From positions 1-34,262 of the forward strand of contig CANFLL010000044.1 of assembly GCA_947447825.1 (NCBI GenBank): DNA of 34,262 nt, read 5' to 3'. Positions 26,945-34,262 of the stretch are shown one piece after another. The position numbers were made by a program, and so were the translations under genes. This DNA is from Chitinophagaceae bacterium. GTDB taxonomy: Bacteria > Bacteroidota > Bacteroidia > Chitinophagales > Chitinophagaceae. Numbering within the stretch: the stretch's first letter is position 1; each line of letters starts with the position of its first letter. The notes beneath the pieces are model-generated. The model was not told the DNA's origin, searched no databases, and worked only from the letters and a program-made list of their open reading frames with translations.

Positions 26945-26981
26945 TAATTTTTAAGTTATTCTAAGTAGAATTTAAAAATTA
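26945..26981. terminator. Bidirectional AT-rich terminator hairpin
   Basis: TAATTTTTAA (26945-26954) pairs perfectly with TTAAAAATTA (26972-26981), and an inner ATTCT-AAGT-AGAAT stem-loop forms inside. It lies between the converging GH5 and ABC ATPase genes. Confidence 0.65.
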
Positions 26982-27044
26982 GAAAGCAAATACTGGATGC
27001 TTGCTGTACTAATCACTCTAATTGTCAATGTACTATTTAATTAT

Positions 27045-27845
27045 TTACAGTACTGATTTTATTTCCGCAATTGTTTCTTTAAAAGCGGGTATAAACCTAA
27101 CATCTTCATTCCAAGCAAGACCTCGGGAACAGAGATCTATTTCTTTCTTAATTGTAGCACCTTCTTTATTTCCTTCTTTACCTAAAACAAAAACAGTGTC
27201 AGATAGTGAAACAGCAGTTTCAATATCATGAGAAACAATAATCAATGTTTTAAATTCATCTGACAAAGAAACCTGAAGTATCAAATTTGTAATTTTTTCG
27301 AGTACCAACACATCCAACCCAGAAAATGGTTCATCAAATAATATAAAGGATGATCCATTAAGTAATTGCTGTATTATAGAAACCCGTTGCTTTTGTCCAC
27401 CTGAAAGCTGCTGTGGATACTTGGAAAGATGTTCTGATAATTGAAATTGTTCCGCGTATTTGTTAATCTCCTTCTTTATATCATGCCCTTTAAAATTAGG
27501 ATTCTTCTTTGCGGCCAATTCCAATGATTGATAAATAGTTCTCCATTCAAATAAATAATAGTTCTGAAATACAACCCCCATGTCACCTGGCTTAACTGGC
27601 TTTCCGCTATGCAACGTGATTTTTCCACTGCTTGGGTTATTTAATCCGGCTAATATTTTAAAAAGTTGAGTTTTACCAATCCCACTCCTTCCTATTAATG
27701 ATACTACTTGTCCTTGGGTGATACCAGGACGAATGATGTCTTTAATCTCAAAGTTTATATCTCTTAAAATTGTTTTCTCACCATAGGAAAGGGATACATT
27801 TTCTGCTTTTATGAGAATATCTTGTTTTATATAACTATTTGTCAT
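27045..27845 (-). CDS. ABC transporter ATP-binding protein (NitT/TauT type)
   Basis: This 266-residue ATPase resembles the SsuB/TauB group of importer ATPases. Walker A is GRSGIGKT (52-59), the Q-loop glutamine is Q94 in VVFQNYYLF, the signature is LSGGQ (147-151), Walker B is FILFDE (167-172) and the switch histidine is His206 in IVSHD. All catalytic elements are intact. It is the last gene of a five-gene minus-strand cluster and starts 3 bp after the permease gene, indicating tight coupling. The transported substrate is unknown. Confidence 0.93.
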   Translation of the reverse strand: MTNSYIKQDILIKAENVSLSYGEKTILRDINFEIKDIIRPGITQGQVVSLIGRSGIGKTQLFKILAGLNNPSSGKITLHSGKPVKPGDMGVVFQNYYLFEWRTIYQSLELAAKKNPNFKGHDIKKEINKYAEQFQLSEHLSKYPQQLSGGQKQRVSIIQQLLNGSSFILFDEPFSGLDVLVLEKITNLILQVSLSDEFKTLIIVSHDIETAVSLSDTVFVLGKEGNKEGATIKKEIDLCSRGLAWNEDVRFIPAFKETIAEIKSVL

Positions 27846-27848
27846 TGC

Positions 27849-28628
27849 CTATTTATGTATTTGTAGTTTAGAATGTGGAAATAACCAAAATTTTAAATTT
27901 CCAAGAATCAAATCGAATACTAATCCTATAACAAATATTACTAGTTGCAATGCCAAAACATTCGTAATATCATTGTACTTATTGTACTTTATAAGCATTG
28001 TACCAACCCCTCCTTCACTCATGCTTAATCCTTCGACTAGTGTAATCATCAGCCAAGTGATTGCAAAGTTTTGCCGGATAATTTCTAAAACCTGATCAGC
28101 TTTACCAACAACAATTACTTCATACAAGGTTTCCCAATTGTTATATCCAAGCGTTTTGCATATTTCAAACTGCTGGTTATCAGTAGTAATTATTACCGCT
28201 AAAAAAGAAGTAACAAAAAAAGGGACAATTCCGAATATGAGTAATGATAATTTTAATTGACTCCCATCATGTGTTAACAATGTAAAAATAAAAATTAATC
28301 CAGTCAAGGTTAGGTACCTACATTTAACAATGAATTGGGCTATTGTTTTGAAGAATGGTATAACTGATAAGTAAGAAAAAAACAAGGTAATCAGAATAGA
28401 AATTGCCATAGCTTTTATGGTAAGAATAAAGCTAATAATTACATTATCGAGTAGAGATTTTGAAGTAATTAATGTAAAGAAAGCTTCAGCTACTTTAAGT
28501 GGTTTAGGCACCAACCCGTTAGAGGCAAAGTGCCAAAATACCAATGCTAATATAGATTGGATTATTGCCAAGGCAATAAACAGCTGCCTATTTATCTTTC
28601 CAAATGGTAAGAATATTTGTTTTAACAT
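27849..28628 (-). CDS. ABC transporter permease (NitT/TauT type)
   Basis: This 259-residue inner-membrane protein has about six hydrophobic helices and an EAA-type cytoplasmic loop (about 157-180, CKTLGYNNWETLYEVIVVGKA), followed by TWLMITLVEGLSMSEGGVGT. The layout is that of SsuC/TauC-like importer permeases, but the sequence after the loop is divergent. It is tightly linked to the ATPase gene and lies 127 bp downstream of the SBP-OmpA gene, with a hairpin in that gap. Confidence 0.88.
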   Translation of the reverse strand: MLKQIFLPFGKINRQLFIALAIIQSILALVFWHFASNGLVPKPLKVAEAFFTLITSKSLLDNVIISFILTIKAMAISILITLFFSYLSVIPFFKTIAQFIVKCRYLTLTGLIFIFTLLTHDGSQLKLSLLIFGIVPFFVTSFLAVIITTDNQQFEICKTLGYNNWETLYEVIVVGKADQVLEIIRQNFAITWLMITLVEGLSMSEGGVGTMLIKYNKYNDITNVLALQLVIFVIGLVFDLILGNLKFWLFPHSKLQIHK

Positions 28629-28683
28629 TGATCTTAAGTTTATTAGGGTTTACAAATTTGCAACTACTTGCTCTATAAATTAT

Positions 28684-28716
28684 AAACCCCGCCATAGATT
28701 AATTGTGACGGGGTTT
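28684..28716. terminator. Hairpin between SBP-OmpA and permease genes
   Basis: AAACCCCG (28684-28691) pairs with CGGGGTTT (28709-28716), with further pairing inside. The plus strand then has a T-run; on the minus strand the stem is followed by the weaker ATAATTTATAG. It may reduce read-through from the SBP-OmpA gene into the transporter genes. Confidence 0.6.
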
Positions 28717-28755
28717 TTACTTATTTTAAACGCTAAAAAGAATTTAATCAAATAA

Positions 28756-30522
28756 TTATTGACCTAACACAATTTCTACACGCCTATTTTTAGCTTTCCC
28801 TTCTGAGGTGGAATTGTCGGCAATTGGCTTTGTAGCGCCATATCCCTTTGTTTCAATTCTGGCTTCTTTCAGACCTTTTTTCATCAAGTAGGACTTCACA
28901 GCATCGGCTCTTTGTTCAGATAAAGGGATATTCTTTTGGTCACTTCCTACGTTATCTGTGTGTCCATAAATACCAAGTTTAAGCCCTTCAGCTACAACTG
29001 CCGACTCGAAAATTTCATCTAATAATTTATATGATGAAGCTTTAATAGTAGAAGCACCTGTTTCGAATTCTATAGAATAAGACTTCTTTGAAACCTCAGC
29101 AGTTATTTCGTTTGCATACTTTGCTTCAATTGCTTTTCCTTCTAATAATTCAGGGTGATTGGATAAAACACTGTTAAGAAATGACTTATCAACTGCTTTT
29201 TCGTAAGGTAAGAAAGTTGGCATAAGAGCCGGATACATTTTCACCATTAGATTTCCGAATGTGTTGTAAACCGCTTTATAACGGTCTATTTTATCTGTTC
29301 CTAACCCATAGGTATTTGCCATATCTGCTAAGTTGAAAACAGCGGAACCACCTAAATTTACTTTCAATCCTTGAATATCGTTTTCTTCAATTCCATTATA
29401 ATATTTTAACCAATAAGCTGCATCTTTTTCTTTGTAAAGATCTGCACTTACTTTAGCAGCAAAAGCCTTTGCATCATTAAATGAACGAACCTGATCTCCA
29501 GCTTGAGCTAGCGCAATTATCATATTCTCAACATCTGTTCTATGATCGTAAGCCCATTTTTTAATACAGATAGTCTGTGCAGACATCTGAGAAGCATACT
29601 GTTTTGTGCTTGCTATTGTTACTAATCCTCCTTTTTTTGTGGCCACATTTACGTCGCCTGGAGTCCAAGTAGCCACGGCATCAACGCCTACAGTTGTATC
29701 CTTTCCGGTAGTTTTACCATTTATCACTACCTTTCTTTTTTCACTATATCCAGTAATATATTTATTGGGTGCATCCAAAAAGTCGGCAGCCGCTATTAAG
29801 TTAACAGCACCACCATCATAAGTTGTTTCATCTGGGTTTACCTTTATACCATTATCTCCAGCCCATTTCAATAAAATATTTACATCACCATCTCTCAATA
29901 CGCCAGCGACACATTTACCAATAGCATTTTTAGGGTCTTGTTTCCAGCTTGTAGGCCCCATTATTTGGTCTTCACCATAAGACTTACCATGTGCTATTGG
30001 AATAATAATTGGTTGATATTCTGGTCCAAGTGGTTCTAATTCTTTAGCTAGCGATGTCATAAAAGCTGGCATACCATCTCCCATCAAAGTAATCAGCACC
30101 CCTGGTGCATTTGGATTTTGTTTGTAGTCTTGGGCAAACTTTACTAAGTCGGCTGTTTGTTTACCACAATCATCTTGACGTAAATAGGTTACATCCAATT
30201 TTGCTACATCAAACAAGGAGCCTTTTGTAGTTCTTACTCCTCCATTTGCGTACATTCCAGAGAACTGGGCATTCCATGCCATGCGTTCCCAAGTTATGGG
30301 TGAACCACCATTTACAGCTGGTTCATCTTTTGGCAATGCAAGTTTAGTTGCGTTTGTGGATAATGACGCTTCTGGAGCGTCTGGCAAAGCTATTTTACCC
30401 ACTTCTAAAGAGGAAACTACTTCTTTTGGGCGATTTTGATAAGCTCTTACGCCTAGTATTCCTAATCCTACTATCAGTACAATAATTAATACTTTACCTC
30501 CTGGTTTTAATTTCATTGCCAT
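28756..30522 (-). CDS. Membrane-anchored substrate-binding-like protein fused to an OmpA peptidoglycan-binding domain
   Basis: This 588-residue protein starts with a short basic segment and one hydrophobic helix (about residues 10-26) without a lipobox, so it should be anchored in the inner membrane with the rest in the periplasm. Residues about 75-460 look like a type II substrate-binding fold as in NMT1/phosphate- or nitrate-type ABC binding proteins (VLITLMGDGMPAFMTSLAKE, GVDAVATWTPGDVN, YYNGIEENDIQGL). From about 474 to 588 is an OmpA C-terminal domain, with GHTDNVGS at 520-527 and NRRVEI at 579-584. The binding domain is thus tied both to the membrane and to peptidoglycan. Such fusions occur in Bacteroidota, but their ligand is not known to me. 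Confidence 0.88.
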   Translation of the reverse strand: MAMKLKPGGKVLIIVLIVGLGILGVRAYQNRPKEVVSSLEVGKIALPDAPEASLSTNATKLALPKDEPAVNGGSPITWERMAWNAQFSGMYANGGVRTTKGSLFDVAKLDVTYLRQDDCGKQTADLVKFAQDYKQNPNAPGVLITLMGDGMPAFMTSLAKELEPLGPEYQPIIIPIAHGKSYGEDQIMGPTSWKQDPKNAIGKCVAGVLRDGDVNILLKWAGDNGIKVNPDETTYDGGAVNLIAAADFLDAPNKYITGYSEKRKVVINGKTTGKDTTVGVDAVATWTPGDVNVATKKGGLVTIASTKQYASQMSAQTICIKKWAYDHRTDVENMIIALAQAGDQVRSFNDAKAFAAKVSADLYKEKDAAYWLKYYNGIEENDIQGLKVNLGGSAVFNLADMANTYGLGTDKIDRYKAVYNTFGNLMVKMYPALMPTFLPYEKAVDKSFLNSVLSNHPELLEGKAIEAKYANEITAEVSKKSYSIEFETGASTIKASSYKLLDEIFESAVVAEGLKLGIYGHTDNVGSDQKNIPLSEQRADAVKSYLMKKGLKEARIETKGYGATKPIADNSTSEGKAKNRRVEIVLGQ

Positions 30523-30556
30523 TGTTGTATGTTTTTTTGTTATAAAAATGCTTGAA

Positions 30557-31552
30557 TTAGTCTATTAACCCCTTGTATTTATCAACATTAATACCTTTCA
30601 ACTTTCCTGAATCTATGTGTTCAAGAAGTGAATTTGTAGCATAATTGAAATTACCATCCATATTAAATTTATCTATTAATTCTGTTGCCTGAGCAGATTT
30701 TGCTTTATCCTCCAAAATCCTGTCATCCATGAATTTTGAAGTAACATCAATTGCAGATTTAATATGCCCAATCTTCTCTCCAATCCTTTGTTTTAAAATA
30801 GCCAATGCTCTTTCGGCATCTTGATTCAAGCCATCGTCTCCTTTAAAAACTTTCATAGCACTAGACACAGCCGACAAACCTGTGGTTACTGAATAATATA
30901 AATCCTTCTTGGCCTCCAAATCTAGTTTTGCATCCTCTAGCATAATACCACTTTCCTCATAAGCCATATCACTAAAGGTTATTAGCTTGTTTAGATCGCC
31001 GACAATTGGGGATACATTATCTATATATTCCTGACAGCGCAAAACGTTATTGGAATATAAGTCAATTTGTTTAGACCTAGGATCTTCCACTTGCAAAATC
31101 TTTACCTTTTGGGCATTTAGTTTCAGTTCTTTTTGCTTGTCATCCAGCTTGCCCATCAGTTCACTTTGCTTACCTTTTAGTTTAGCAGCCTGTTTGTATA
31201 AAGTATCTCTGTCTTCATAACCCTGATCAATTTTTGCTTGTAAAATATTAAAAGGGTTCAATTCTATAGCAACACCTATTGTATAATTTGCAATGAACTC
31301 TGAGAAATATTTTAATGCACGCCAAAATTTCTTGTTAGTTATAATTAGTAAAAGTAGCCCCAAAATGGTGCCTCCGACAATTAAATTAACTAAACTCCAT
31401 GTTACGGTTACAAGCCATGGAAGTACAAAAGTGAGAAATGCATAGGCAAGTGCAAGAATAAGTGAACCGCCAACAACAGTTGTAGCTACATTTTTGGGTT
31501 CAGAAAACCAAGCATTCTTAATGGGTTGGGTATATGAGAATCTTTCTTCCAT
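30557..31552 (-). CDS. Membrane-anchored coiled-coil protein, unknown function
   Basis: This 331-residue protein has two hydrophobic helices near the N-terminus (about 23-47 and 49-72) and a possible short third one (about 83-97). A long charged, helical region follows, with predicted coiled coils at about 103-225 and 245-295. The helical part, with glutamine, lysine and acidic repeats and no cysteine motifs, faintly recalls PspA/IM30-type membrane-stress proteins, but I cannot confirm homology. It lies 34 bp upstream of the SBP-OmpA gene and 19 bp downstream of the 209-residue gene, so it is co-transcribed with them. Confidence 0.75.
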   Translation of the reverse strand: MEERFSYTQPIKNAWFSEPKNVATTVVGGSLILALAYAFLTFVLPWLVTVTWSLVNLIVGGTILGLLLLIITNKKFWRALKYFSEFIANYTIGVAIELNPFNILQAKIDQGYEDRDTLYKQAAKLKGKQSELMGKLDDKQKELKLNAQKVKILQVEDPRSKQIDLYSNNVLRCQEYIDNVSPIVGDLNKLITFSDMAYEESGIMLEDAKLDLEAKKDLYYSVTTGLSAVSSAMKVFKGDDGLNQDAERALAILKQRIGEKIGHIKSAIDVTSKFMDDRILEDKAKSAQATELIDKFNMDGNFNYATNSLLEHIDSGKLKGINVDKYKGLID

Positions 31553-31571
31553 TTGGTTGTGTGTATGTGAA

Positions 31572-32201
31572 TTAGCTCAAATATTGTTTTATTTTCTCAA
31601 TGTCTTGAGAAATTTTAGTTTTAAGACTGGAAGACTCATTATTATATCCGGCAGAGTTTACAGTTAACTTTTCTTCATTTTCTGCAATCTTGTTTTTTAG
31701 AACGCTTATTTCGTTATTCAAGTTGTTTATTTCTAAAGTTAAGTCATGTATTCTTTTGCTTTTCTCCTCAATCTCGAACTTTTTGTCTTTGACCTTTTCC
31801 GCTATAGCAACATTGATGGTTTCATTGAAGTGCGTATGGTCTTTCTCTAGTATATCCAAAAAACTATTGGCAGTTTGAATCAATTGCTGTTTAGTTAGTC
31901 CTTGTGCAGCTAAACCTGCGAAAGCGGCAATATAACGAGACTTTTCGTCTGGTATAACAGACATTGCCTCTGTCATTTTAGTAAAAGCAAGATAGTCTGG
32001 CCCATTTGATTTTGAGTCATTTAATAACTTGTCAAAATATGTTTTGAATTTCAGCGTATTTTCTGGAGATGATACATCGACACTGTATTTTCTTACCTCG
32101 TTTTGAGAGATTACATGTTCGTTTTCCTGTGAACTGCTTTTATCCTCTTCATCTTCTTCTATCTCAACAAATGCAGATAGTATTTTTTTCCCTATGCTCA
32201 T
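31572..32201 (-). CDS. Soluble coiled-coil protein, unknown function
   Basis: This 209-residue protein has no signal peptide or membrane helix. An acidic N-terminal stretch (residues 12-28) is followed by a helical segment (about 45-125, including DEKSRYIAAFAGLAAQGLTK) and a C-terminal coiled coil (about 135-209). I do not recognise the family. It is the first gene of the five-gene cluster and is preceded by a TAnnTTTG box. Its coiled coil could pair with that of the next gene product, but this is inference. Confidence 0.72.
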   Translation of the reverse strand: MSIGKKILSAFVEIEEDEEDKSSSQENEHVISQNEVRKYSVDVSSPENTLKFKTYFDKLLNDSKSNGPDYLAFTKMTEAMSVIPDEKSRYIAAFAGLAAQGLTKQQLIQTANSFLDILEKDHTHFNETINVAIAEKVKDKKFEIEEKSKRIHDLTLEINNLNNEISVLKNKIAENEEKLTVNSAGYNNESSSLKTKISQDIEKIKQYLS

Positions 32202-33105
32202 TTTAAAATTAGGTTTAATATTGATATTGCAAATTTAGCAGAATTTAATTCAATTTATTAGTAGCATTTTACTATTTCGTGCATAAAAGGAAATAACTAT
32301 TTGAATATATTCACCCACACAATTAAGAAATGAAAAAAGCAAGTTATAAAAAAAAATCAGTACAACCTTATTTTAATGAAAAATTAATTTAAACCCATTG
32401 CAATGATTAAATAATTTGCATGAATGAAATGCAGGGGATTAATGTTTCTGGTTATTTGTTTTTTGGAAATGTAAGTAGGAGAAACATGTAGTTTAAGATT
32501 AGGAGGATACTATTTCCATCTGGTGTAATTTATCGAGAAAGAGAGGTTTGCTACATTTATGTTAAATATGACTTTAGGAAACTTAGTTTATATTCTGAAT
32601 TTTAAGTTCAAAAAGAAGAAAAAATTGCAAATTCATAGAATGGGTACGACTTTGAAAAATAAAATTATAGATTAGAGTTTATGTCTGTTTAATTTCCTAA
32701 ACCAGAGAGTATAACCAACATTGGAGGAATAGCTTAAAATAGCTTTATAATGGTAGATAACAAAGTTTAAACTGAAAATATTCAATTGTCAAGCCCTTTG
32801 TCTGTGCTTGATTATAAGAAATCAAATTGATGTAATGTCTATTACACAAATCAGTTGCAATGGAAGTTGCAATCAAGTAAAATTGCTTCACTTTAAGGAC
32901 GCAAAGATGGGCGTTTAAAAGTATCGTTTATTTGAAAGCGACTACTCAATGGACATTTACACTACGAACAAAATTGCAACAAGTTAATCATGGCATTTTA
33001 CTATACCAACCTTGTGGCTGTTCTATAATGTTGAGTACTAGTGTTCAATGTGAAATCCTTGTTGTCACTAGTAATAAAAATCCGAAGAACAGTAATAGTA
33101 AAACT
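32202..33105. other. Gene-free stretch of about 900 bp
   Basis: No gene is supported. Apart from the promoter box there are small inverted repeats: TGTAAT-GTCT-ATTACA at 32831-32846 and the 8-bp perfect TACTAGTG/CACTAGTA pair at 33036-33043 and 33066-33073, which lies downstream of the 33106-34050 gene. The 66-codon plus-strand frame from 32932 overlaps the neighbouring gene and has no family resemblance. Confidence 0.6.
32230..32237 (-). promoter_or_regulatory. Candidate -7 element for the five-gene cluster
   Basis: The minus strand reads TAAATTTG followed by C, a full TAnnTTTG match, 28 bp upstream of the 209-residue gene. A TTG lies only 13 nt further upstream, too close for a standard -33 box. 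Confidence 0.5.
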
Positions 33106-34050
33106 TTATTCTTTAACCATTTCAACATCTAAGCGGTGCATTACGCCTGTTTTTAGTTGCACATAATTTTGGGTTAAGTCCTTATAGCCCGGCGCAGAAA
33201 TAACAACTGAATAGATGGCTTCACTCATTTTCAGTTCTAGTATTACTCCATTTGCAGCAGTAACTGTAGCTCCTGGCTGAACAGTAGCGGTAAAATTAGT
33301 GATGTTAACTTTAGATAGACTATCCTCGGCGGTAATGCGCATTCCTGTTGTTCCATTGCCAGTTACATTTCCTAGCACGGTTGTAAAAGTAAATATTGCC
33401 TTTTTGGTTTCGTCATTTTCAAAAATCAACTGTCCATCTCTAAGCATTGCCATCATGGTGTTATAAACCTTGTTGTTTGCTTTCATCTTATCGCTGGTGT
33501 CTCCCGTTGAGGCTTGTGCTGTTAGCAGGTAGCTTTTATATAATGTTTCAAATGCAACCTTGTCGGTAGTGTAAGTGGTAATAAATGCAGCGGGCATATT
33601 AGTGCCAGCCATTTCTAGTGCTGTGGAATTTTTACCGATAAACAATTCTGCATCTGTAATCATAGTATTCATTTCTTCCCAACCCTCATGGTAGGCTGCT
33701 TTGTACGATTTACTACCTGCGGAAGCTAACATAGTTGATGCAGTAGTAGGAAATGCTTCTTCTATGTAACTTTTAAGTTTTCGTTGATTGGCTAAACAAT
33801 TATTTCCTAGAGGTAGCAAGGCAATACGCACTGTTTCTGGCATTGCTTTTCTGGCCTCTTGGTTGGGCAATAATTTAGCGGCTGTTAAAGCGGCCAATGC
33901 GGCAACACCGAAAGCGGGGGTATATTTTGCTTTTAATTCGGTGAAATGCAGAATATTGGTATTGTAATTAGCCCAAACTAGTGCTACTATAGTGTAAAAA
34001 GATTGTTGTGAACAACCATACAATGGACGTACTCCTTTAAATTTTGCCAT
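33106..34050 (-). CDS. Unknown protein with carboxypeptidase-regulatory-like C-terminus
   Basis: This 314-residue protein is not confidently recognised. Residues about 1-230 are mostly alpha-helical and alanine-rich (TPAFGVAALAALTAAKLLP), with no signal peptide or membrane helix of standard type. The last 60-70 residues look like a beta-sandwich of the CarboxypepD_reg type (TVTAANGVILELKMSEAIYS, VISAPGYKDLTQNYVQL). The ATG at 34050 (MAKFKGVRPLYG) is chosen; the 17-residue upstream extension runs toward the transposase promoter region and has no support. The gene is divergent from the transposase, and the insertion may have altered its promoter region. Confidence 0.65.
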   Translation of the reverse strand: MAKFKGVRPLYGCSQQSFYTIVALVWANYNTNILHFTELKAKYTPAFGVAALAALTAAKLLPNQEARKAMPETVRIALLPLGNNCLANQRKLKSYIEEAFPTTASTMLASAGSKSYKAAYHEGWEEMNTMITDAELFIGKNSTALEMAGTNMPAAFITTYTTDKVAFETLYKSYLLTAQASTGDTSDKMKANNKVYNTMMAMLRDGQLIFENDETKKAIFTFTTVLGNVTGNGTTGMRITAEDSLSKVNITNFTATVQPGATVTAANGVILELKMSEAIYSVVISAPGYKDLTQNYVQLKTGVMHRLDVEMVKE

Positions 34051-34128
34051 GATTACTAATATTATTCGAGCAAGGTAGACCTTTATGTTCCAAACAATCA
34101 ATAAAAAATTATAAATGACTATCCGCTA

Positions 34129-34159
34129 TTTGGTAATTCTAATTAATTTAGTATTTTTG
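34129..34159 (+). promoter_or_regulatory. Promoter of the transposase gene
   Basis: TTTG (34129-34132) is followed after 19 nt by TATTTTTG (34152-34159), matching the Bacteroidota -33/-7 pattern with the same spacing as the rpsJ promoter. The predicted start site lies about 10 bp before the ATG at 34176. Confidence 0.75.
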
Positions 34160-34175
34160 ACTAAATAAATAAGCA

Positions 34176-34262
34176 ATGAAACTAGCGAACTTCTTTAATG
34201 ATTATTCGGATGAACAGAGTTGTAAAGCTTTCTTCAAGTCAAGTCGTGAATCTTTTGGGATG
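34176..34262 (+). CDS. IS1595/ISXO2-family transposase, 5' part only
   Basis: Only the first 29 codons are in the window, cut by its right edge. The encoded start (MKLANFFNDYSDEQSCKAFF, then KSSRESFG) matches the N-terminal pattern of ISXO2-like DDE transposases of Bacteroidota, in which a FF-x-DY-x-E-x-SC-K segment precedes a zinc-binding CxxC region. The catalytic part and the inverted terminal repeats cannot be seen, so the left end of the element cannot be fixed; it should lie between about 34060 and 34128. The promoter is immediately upstream. Confidence 0.72.
   Translation, partial: MKLANFFNDYSDEQSCKAFFKSSRESFGM

Noticed and set aside
32932-33132. 66-codon plus-strand frame
   Set aside because: It overlaps the end of the minus-strand gene at 33106, has no recognisable domain and no good promoter.
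1-34262. tRNA or rRNA genes
   Set aside because: I looked in the gaps for T-loop patterns and cloverleaf-like arms by eye and found none; a covariance-model scan was not possible.

Overview
The window looks like a chromosomal segment of an AT-rich member of the Bacteroidota, probably a Chitinophagales- or Sphingobacteriales-type organism. The evidence is the protein families (MlaE, SPOR, MaeB fused to a phosphotransacetylase-like domain, zinc-free S14, SBP-OmpA fusion), the near absence of Shine-Dalgarno sequences, and several -7 boxes of the Bacteroidota type TAnnTTTG. Two of these boxes have a TTTG element exactly 19 nt upstream. No rRNA, tRNA or CRISPR array was seen.

Layout. Positions 1-925 hold no convincing gene, only a 7-bp tandem array and diverged short repeats. 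From 926 to 10406 lie eight minus-strand genes: M20 amidohydrolase, SPOR protein, MlaE permease, malic enzyme, YkuK-like protein, TatD nuclease, polysaccharide deacetylase and an ARPP-1 domain protein. Their intergenic gaps are unusually repeat-rich. From 11089 to 25597, all on the minus strand, is the S10-spc ribosomal cluster in canonical order, rpsJ to rplO, then secY, map and a MutS2-like gene that lacks the Smr domain. The usual infA-rpmJ-rpsM-rpoA continuation is absent. A plus-strand GH5 lipoprotein (25909-26937) is divergent from rpsJ. From 27045 to 32201 is a five-gene minus-strand cluster: two coiled-coil proteins (one membrane-anchored), a membrane-anchored substrate-binding protein fused to an OmpA peptidoglycan-binding domain, an ABC permease and an ABC ATPase. 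A 314-residue protein of unknown function follows (33106-34050). The window ends inside the first codons of an IS1595/ISXO2-type transposase.

Two things stand out. First, there is a family of heptad repeats with the register AGT-N4. In three gaps between co-directional genes they form inverted pairs: one arm begins at the stop codon of the upstream gene and the other lies near the start of the downstream gene. One pair is a perfect 40-bp inverted repeat. Two further gaps hold 21-bp (3 x 7) arrays, one nearly perfect and one degenerate, whose units align in the same phase. Second, the five-gene ABC/SBP-OmpA/coiled-coil cluster looks like an envelope-spanning device rather than an ordinary nutrient importer. 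Its function cannot be read from the sequence.
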